Below are positions 57,655-64,000 of a stretch of DNA of 64,000 bases, piece by piece. Both the position numbers and the translations under genes were made by a program. This stretch comes from Sarcophilus harrisii (Eukaryota; Chordata; Mammalia; Dasyuromorphia; Dasyuridae). How positions within the stretch are numbered: the first letter of the stretch is position 1; every line of letters begins with the position of its first letter. The notes below the pieces were generated by a model, which was given only the letters and a program-made list of their open reading frames with translations, made no database searches and was not told where the DNA came from. The stretch is from assembly GCF_902635505.1 (NCBI RefSeq), contig NC_045427.1:519397665-519461664 (forward strand). Direction: 5' to 3'.

Positions 57655-58600
57655 ATCAACAAATATTTATTGAGCATCTGTTAGGTACAGGTACTTTGCT
57701 AGATGTTGTGGGGTACAAAGAAATATGAGATGGATGCTTTTAGCTCTAAATCCAATGACATGATTCCTACTTCACTATGACATGATCTCTATTCCTCCCT
57801 TCCCTGCCCAGGTTAGACTTATCTATCTATCAAATGAAATGTTAAATAATAAGATATTTAAATTGCACCATAAGACAACTGTAGGAGAAATGTCACAAAG
57901 TGTTAGATGAGAAATTACCAAATGATGCAGATAATAAATATCTTATACCTTCAGAGTAGGGAGAGATCACTTTAGACTGAGATTTTCCAGAAAAATTTTA
58001 CTGAGGAGTCAGGATGTGAGCTAGATTCTTAAAGGTGAAGATTTATATAAACTAAGAAAATGAAGAAAGATTTTAGGCAAAGTGCTGAAGAATGAAAGCT
58101 TCAGGTAAATTCTGAATACAATAAAGATCGATTTCCTTGGATTTGGGGAGTAATAGGTGATAAAGGTGGAAAGGTAAATTGGTATCAGATCATGGAGCCT
58201 GGAATGCCGGATTTAGTCCTTTGGACTTCATCCTATTGGCCTATGAGAGCTAGTGAGGGTTTTGGAGCTGCGTAATAAGACGATCAAAAATGTTATCATT
58301 CTTTATCATACAATCTTATCATTCATTTTCATACAGTCTTATAACTAAGACTTTAGAAGAAATGAAAAGGAAGAGATGGATGGGAGCTATATTTCAAAGG
58401 AAGAATCAGTGTGACTAGTAGCATGATTCATTTTAGCAATATTATATTAAATACCTACCACATATTAAGTGCAGGTATAAAATATAGATAAGACCCAGTT
58501 TTTGCCTACATGGTATAAAAATACCAGTCCTAAAAGATAATAAATGATAACTTACAAGATATACAAAGTGCTGTGTGACATCTGAGAAGGAGAAAAGGCA
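57655..58600 (+). repeat. L2-related LINE tail pieces
   Basis: 57655-57790 (ACAAATATTTATTGAGCATC, AGATGTTGTGGGGTACAAAG) and 58440-58600 (AATACCTACCACATATTAAG, GACCCAGTTTTTGCCTACAT) match L2-type tails; 57970-58270 carries common flanking text (ACTGAGGAGTCAGGATGTGA). Confidence 0.55.
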
Positions 58601-58619
58601 TTACTCATTTGGAGAAGTG

Positions 58620-58910
58620 AATCATGGAAAGCTTGATAATAATAATAGCTAGTATTTATACAATATTTTAAGGTTCACAAAGTGCTTTTCATCCATTATT
58701 TTATAAGATCTTAAACACTTTGAAATAGGTGCTATTCTTATTTAAAAAAAAAAAAACATTTCACAGATGAGGAGACTGAAGCTAAGAGGTTAAATAATTT
58801 GCGTAGAGTCACACACCTGGAAGTTGACTTAGGCAGGCTTCATGCTCAGGTCTTCCTTCAAATATAACACATTATCCATTGTGCCACCTAGTTGCTTATT
58901 GGAGAAGATG
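58620..58910 (-). repeat. MIR-type SINE
   Basis: TTTATACAATATTTTAAGGT, TTTCACAGATGAGGAGACTG, TAGAGTCACACACCTGGAAG, CATTGTGCCACCTAGTTGC in reversed order; near full length. Confidence 0.8.
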
Positions 58911-59800
58911 GCATTTGAATTGAGTTTTAAAAGATGAATAGAGATTTAAAAACCAGAAAAGGGGAAGGGATTATCTTCTTTGCTGCTGTAGCTCCCACTG
59001 TTCTGAGGAGTATACAAATGGAGCTATCTCACTGGCAGTAACCTGTAGGGGTTCTGATAGATCAGGGCTGGCATCTGTCTTTAGGCCCCATTTTTAGAGT
59101 TTGCATTGGCTTTTCCAATATAACCTCTCTCCCAGCATTGGCAGGTTTCTGGTCCATTTACAGGAACTTGTGCCGGCTTACCTGCTATGAGCTGTCTCCC
59201 AGAGCTTGTAGACTTTAGACCTGTTTACCAGTGATGCTGCTGGTTTTCCAGGCCTTTGCCAGCTTCTGGCAACCCTTATGTGCAATACTGGATTGGATGA
59301 AAGACCTTATTTTCATTTCTCTTCAGTTTTTTTTTTATCATTACTCTAGCTGGAATAATTTTTCAGATTTTTCCTGGGTGGAGTGGGAAGAGGGTAGAAG
59401 AGCTGGGTTCCTCTACAAATTTTCTCATTGCCATCTCATTAGGAAATAGATTTAAAAGACATTTTTATAGAAGATGGAAGCAAGACACAATTGGTGAATT
59501 TATTTAAGAGCATGGCATGGTCCTATAAGCATTAGGTTCTGAAGGCCTACAGCTCAGAAGGAGCCATTGATGTTGGGCAAAACCAAATCTTATAAAAAAT
59601 GAGTTTTCTTTTTCAACTCTATTTGGAAAAAAAGAGTATCAAAAAGAGGATAGGGCCTTTACTTGAGGTGAATGGGATGATGATAAATAATAACAGAAAG
59701 AAGACATGGCTGCTCAATTCTTATATTTTTTATTTATTCCTTCCTTTACTCCGCCATCTTGGCTCCATCTCCTTATATGTTTTGTGGGTAGAGAATTGAT
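58911..59800. other. Intergenic, nothing recognised
   Basis: No gene or repeat family identified; frame 59231-59449 lacks motifs. Confidence 0.35.
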
Positions 59801-60834
59801 CTTTGCACTAGAATGATAGAGCAAAAATTACTTACAGCAAGTAAAGAGACAGTAAAAGAATATCTGTTAGTCCTTGATGAAGTTAAATCACCTGGCCCAG
59901 ATGAATGACATGCTTAGATGTTGTGCAAATTGGTAGATGTGATTGCTGAGTCTCTTTCAGTAGTAGTTGAAAATTGGGAAAAACAGGAGTGGTACCACAT
60001 GACTGGAGAAGGGCAAATGTCATTCTAATTTTCACAAAGCAGAAGAGAAACAGAATCTGCAAAGTATAAGCCAATGAGTTTGATTTTGTCCTCTGGGAAA
60101 ATTCTAGTATGGATTGTTAAAGAGATGGCTAGTCAGCATCTAGATAGAAAGTGGTGATTCAAAAGGGTGAGCATGGCTTCATCAATAACAGGCTAGACAG
60201 GAGTAATCTCATTTCTTTTTTTTTTTCTCTTTTTTTTTGGATAGAATTACTAAACTAAGAGATGAGAGGAGTCCTGTGACCATAGTTTACCTAGATTCTA
60301 TCAAAGCTTTTGACAAAGTACCTTTTATTATCCTTGTGGACAGGGAAAGATACAGATTAGATGAAACTGCAACTAGATGGATGCAAGAAGAGGTCATATG
60401 GCTGAACTCAAGGAAGGATTGTTAATGGAACAATGTCAGTGTGCAGGAAATCTCCAGTGGAGTATTCCAGAGATCAGTGCTTAGCCTAGTAGTGCTTAAC
60501 ATTATCACGATTAGGATAAAGCCATAGATGGTGTGATCATCAAAATTTTCAGGTGACACAAAGCTGGGAGGTTTACCTAACACACTGGATAATAGAATTA
60601 GGATCTAATGGAGTCTTGACAGGCTAAAATACTGGTATACAGAAGAGTTGTTCTGAAAAAGATCTCTGAGTGTCAGTGAACTGCAAATTTAGTATAAATT
60701 AACATATATGAATATAAATAATATATAAATGTGATGGTCAAAAAATCAGATTCAACTGAGAATCAAGGTTGAATTAAGAAAGGCATGACTTTCTGGAATA
60801 TAGAGGTGATAATCCCATTATATTTTGCTTTAGT

Positions 60835-61065
60835 AATGTAGTGGCAGTTAATGACACAGTGAAAAGAGTGCTGGTTTGGAGTTGCCAAGACTCATCTTCC
60901 CAAGTTCAAATGTGACTTCTGTGTGAGCTTGGGCAAGTCACTTCACCCTGTTTGCCTCAATTTCCTTATCTAGAAAAATGAGAAGGGAATGGCAAACCAC
61001 TCTAGTATCTTTACCAAGAAAATCTTAAAAGAATCACGAAGAGTCAAAACAAAAACGACTGAATA
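60835..61065 (+). repeat. RTE-tailed SINE nested in the CR1/L3 LINE
   Basis: ACACAGTGAAAAGAGTGCTG, CAAGTTCAAATGTGACTTCT, GAGCTTGGGCAAGTCACTTC, GGCAAACCACTCTAGTATCT, then AAAACGACTGAATAAC. Confidence 0.85.
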
Positions 61066-61884
61066 ACAGCTCTGCTTTAGTAAGCCAGGCCTGGATCAGA
61101 CCAGGCTGGTACTTTAGACTCAAGATTGGAATGAAATGAGGCACATGCGGAACATTTAACAATTAGCAAAAGGAGATTTTTACTTAGTCATAAAATAGAT
61201 ATTCAAGAAAAGTAGAATCTTATTTCAGGTCAATAACATTTTCCTTCCTCTGAATTGTCAGTCATTTTCCTTAATTGTAAAAATAGGTATAATAAAAAAT
61301 ACCTTCTTCAAAGAGCTGTTGTGAGGCTTAGATGAAATAATATTTTTAAAGTGTTTAGCACAATGCCTGGGACAAATTGGGTACTATAGAAATGTTGGTT
61401 CCAGCTTCCTTCCTGAATTCTGCATAGGGTAGGGCCCTAGGGTAAGCCAATCCTATCTAAGTGTCAGGGTTCTAGAAAATATTGCTGTCACATTTGCCTT
61501 AGTCAGAAATTATCTGGAGTATTGCATTCTCTTCTGGATTTCATGGTTTAAGAAAAACATTAATTAACTGGAGAATGTTGAGAGAGGAATAATGAGAATG
61601 GTGAAGGACCTTAAGTCCATGTCATAGGAGGATTGGTTGAAGGAACTGGGCACATTTAGTCTGGAGAAGAGGAGCCTGACCCAAGAAAGACTGCAATAAC
61701 CATCTTCAAGTATTTGGAAGGCTATCCTGTGGAAGAAGGATTAGATTAATAGTTTGGTCCCTGAGCAGTGAACCAAGAGCAGAGAGTAGGTGTCAAAGAG
61801 GCTTATTTAGGTTTGATGTCAGGAAAAATTTCAGGTAATGAGTGCTACCCAATGGTGGAGTTGACTGGGTGGGTTCCTGTCCTG

Positions 61885-62030
61885 AGGTTTTTAAATTTAA
61901 TTTTTTTGGAGGCAATTAGATAGGATTAAGTGACTTGCTCAGGGACACATAGCTAGTAAGTGTCTGAGGCCAGATTTGTACTCAGGTCTTCTTGACTCCA
62001 GGTTGGGACCTCTTAATTGCCCTCTGAGTT
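61885..62030 (-). repeat. MAR1 SINE nested at the CR1/L3 3' end
   Basis: TTTTTTTGGAGGCAATTAGA, AAGTGACTTGCTCAGGGACA, TTTGTACTCAGGTC, AATTGCCC. Confidence 0.8.
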
Positions 62031-62130
62031 TTTGTTTTTTTCAAGCAGAAATACCATTTGTGATATGTTTTGGAGTTAGAACTGTATAATGTATGAGTGG
62101 ACTGTATGGATGGTGTCCCATTCAGTTCTC

Positions 62131-63640
62131 AAATTTTATGATTCTGAAAGCAAGATGTTGCATAGCAGGGATTCTTGTGATTTTTATTAGGGAGAGGTAC
62201 TTTTCATTTCACTAGAATCTTGAAATGACTGAGAGAAAGAGGTTTAAGAGATGGGGAAATAAGGAGGGCTGATAATGAAGTTCCTGAATACTACATACAA
62301 GGATGTGCTACTTTCAAGTGACACAAGCTCTCCCTGTTCTCTCCCCTGAAAATCACTTAGTTAGGGGTAAGAGGATGAGAAGAGTTTGTGAGGAATGATG
62401 GTAACTTATCTGGTAGATTTACTAGGTAAGGAACCTTGATAAATGGCTTCTTTTGGAGGAAGAAAAGGAGATAAAGATATGGCTAAAGAAGAAAGCAGAA
62501 GGAAACCCCCCCCCCCCCCCCATGGAAACCAAAATAATGGAAGTCTTTCAGCTCAAACTTGTAAAGAAATAAAATGTTCATTTTATAATTTCATCCTCTA
62601 GTGTATATTTTCATGTTTAGCCAACTTGTAGTCTCATCATACATATATTAGGGAGCTGATGATCTGGAAGGAACCTTCAGTCCTTTCTCCTATTTTTAGG
62701 TAAGATCATCAGATGGATGAGAGCATACTGTTATGTTAAAGATTTGCAGAGAAGGAGATTTCATTCTCTCTCTGATGATCCATTTTAGTGTCTAATCACA
62801 AGTAATATCAGGAAGCTCTTCATTCTGCCATCTTAAATTCCTCTTAGAGAACCTTAAATCTGATATGATAGGTGCAATATTCATCCTATCTCATTTTTTA
62901 AAAATTGGGATTCTTCATGAAAATATCCAGATTGTGTTTGTGTACATAGGATTGCCCCAATAGAGAGAGTAATAGCATTGACATCATTAGGTTCCAGCTG
63001 AACACTAATTGCTGTTTGCCTTGCATTCAGATAGAGGGGGAAGCAATGAAAATGGTATTCAAGTCACATTTAATTGTTATTATTTAAAGGCAAAATCACA
63101 GAAGGAAGCCTGAGTTTATGTACAATCAAATTATATAAAAGAATGCCTAGTAAACCAGTCCTAATTCCATTTTGGGTTTTTTTTTTTTTTTTTTTTTTTG
63201 GTTCTCTCCATTTCCTCCCCTCCCCCCCAGAACATCTGGTCTTTTGTCTTTATCTTTTGTGCTCCTTTCCTTCCTATTTAGTGTCTCACTTCTCCTCCCC
63301 CCAACCTGTATTTGCTGATACATATTCTGAAAAAAAAATTACTCAACTCATTTTGATAGAGAAAGCTGAGATCTGTGACTGGTACAACTGTTGGAATATA
63401 TAAACATGACTTTTCTCTAGTTGCCTCTGAGATGCCAGCCTTAGCAGCCTCATTTTTAAAACTATTTATATGCACAAAAGCCCATAATAGAGTTTTTATT
63501 GTGTATGCCTGTGATTTTGGTGGATTTTTTTCAAGCAAGATTCTTATTATTGTTCAACACCGACTTCAGTCCTAAATGATAATGAAAACAGAAACATTCT
63601 TTTTATAAAGGATATGACTGCCTTGCATGTACTTTAATGT
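62131..63640. other. Intergenic with homopolymer runs
   Basis: A run of about 15 C at 62507-62521 and of about 23 T at 63177-63199. No gene or other repeat recognised. Confidence 0.5.
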
Positions 63641-63654
63641 CTGTCTTCCCTTGC

Positions 63655-63860
63655 CTGAAGGGGATGGTTTAGTGGTTAAACCAGCAGCTTCCCTCTCCCT
63701 AGAAGTCCAAGTTCACATCCTTGCAGCATTGACTCAGTCCTTTATTCTTCTGCAGAGAATAAATTGAATACCAGTCAGTTTAGTGTGTGGGTGTCTTTCA
63801 GATGAGACTTAAAACCAAAGGCTCTCTGTGGACATTTCAGATGCTGTGGTTCTTTTCCCT
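63655..63860 (+). repeat. Ancient tRNA-derived SINE (tentative)
   Basis: GGTTTAGTGGTTAAACCAGC is A-box-like and CAAGTTCACATCC B-box-like, as in tRNA-Glu-type heads. 63795-63850 (TTTCAGATGAGACTTAAAAC, CTCTCTGTGGACATTTC) resembles the conserved GATGAGACGTTAAACC / CTCTCTGTGG tail of old vertebrate SINEs. Family not settled. Confidence 0.4.
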
Positions 63861-64000
63861 CTGTCCTTGGTCTGGATTTCTGGAATGTGGCCTAACCCCA
63901 GATGTCAATTATTCACCCCCTAAAAGAGACATTTATTTGGACCTTTCTTTCTTTCCCTCCCCCCTTAGCTTCTGCTGTTTCTTTGCTTCAGTAATGTGAC

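Larger units (their letters stand above)
59800..62130 (+). repeat. CR1/L3-type LINE, decayed, with nested SINEs
   Basis: Reverse transcriptase remnants: DEVKSPGPDE at about 59875-59905 and VTIVYLDSIKAFDKVPF at about 60275-60325, the fingers/palm motifs of CR1-clade LINEs. The 3' part 61440-61900 reads GGAGAAGAGGAGCCTGACCC, TTCAAGTATTTGGAAGGCTA and TTTGATGTCAGGAAAAATTT, the L3 3' region. Stops and frame breaks are frequent. Later insertions: SINE 60835-61065, MIR tail 61255-61410, MAR1 61885-62030. Confidence 0.82.

Noticed and set aside
60237-60425. Frame with YLDSIKAFDKVP as a host reverse transcriptase gene
   Set aside because: It is a short surviving piece of a decayed CR1/L3 LINE.
1-64000. 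CRISPR arrays, operons, riboswitches, rRNA or intact tRNA genes
   Set aside because: None seen. The sequence is vertebrate nuclear DNA; tRNA-like text occurs only as SINE heads.

Overview
The window looks like a marsupial nuclear genome, most likely an Australidelphian. The signs are many tRNA-derived SINEs of the MAR1/WSINE kind (heads like GCAGCTAGGTGG, cores with GACTTGCCCAGGGTCACACAG), several marsupial-type L1 3' ends, L2, MIR, CR1/L3 and RTE-like LINE pieces, and A+T-rich introns with one CpG island.

Two host genes are supported. At the left edge the last coding exon of a plus-strand gene ends at 948. Its acidic, Asn/Ser-rich tail and its position fit TIPIN. Facing it on the minus strand, 3912 to 44246, is a complete 17-exon DIS3L gene (cytoplasmic exosome 3'-5' exoribonuclease). 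All 17 exons have AG/GT borders and matching phases. Their coding lengths sum to 3168 nt, giving 1055 residues plus stop, which is the length expected for the family. The convergent DIS3L/TIPIN pair matches the human chromosome 15 arrangement.

Layout: 1-1400, TIPIN end and 3' UTR. 1400-3911, intergenic or DIS3L 3' UTR with SINEs and one MER-like repeat. 3912-44246, DIS3L, with introns full of SINEs and LINEs. About 43600-44600, a CpG island with the DIS3L start, promoter motifs and two CTCF-like sites. 44600-64000, about 19 kb of gene-free, repeat-rich DNA upstream of DIS3L. It holds two L1 3' ends, a long imperfect hairpin, a pair of old LTR-like repeats, L2 and MIR pieces and a decayed CR1/L3 LINE. 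In human the next gene would be MEGF11, but I find no exon of it here.

No clearly new biological system was found. The observations most worth checking are an L1 copy that appears to carry a 3' transduction next to the DIS3L promoter, twin CTCF-like motifs in intron 1, a ~130 bp foldback at 49512-49640, a 30 bp L1-tail insertion with a 16 bp target duplication, and a weak splice donor on DIS3L exon 6.
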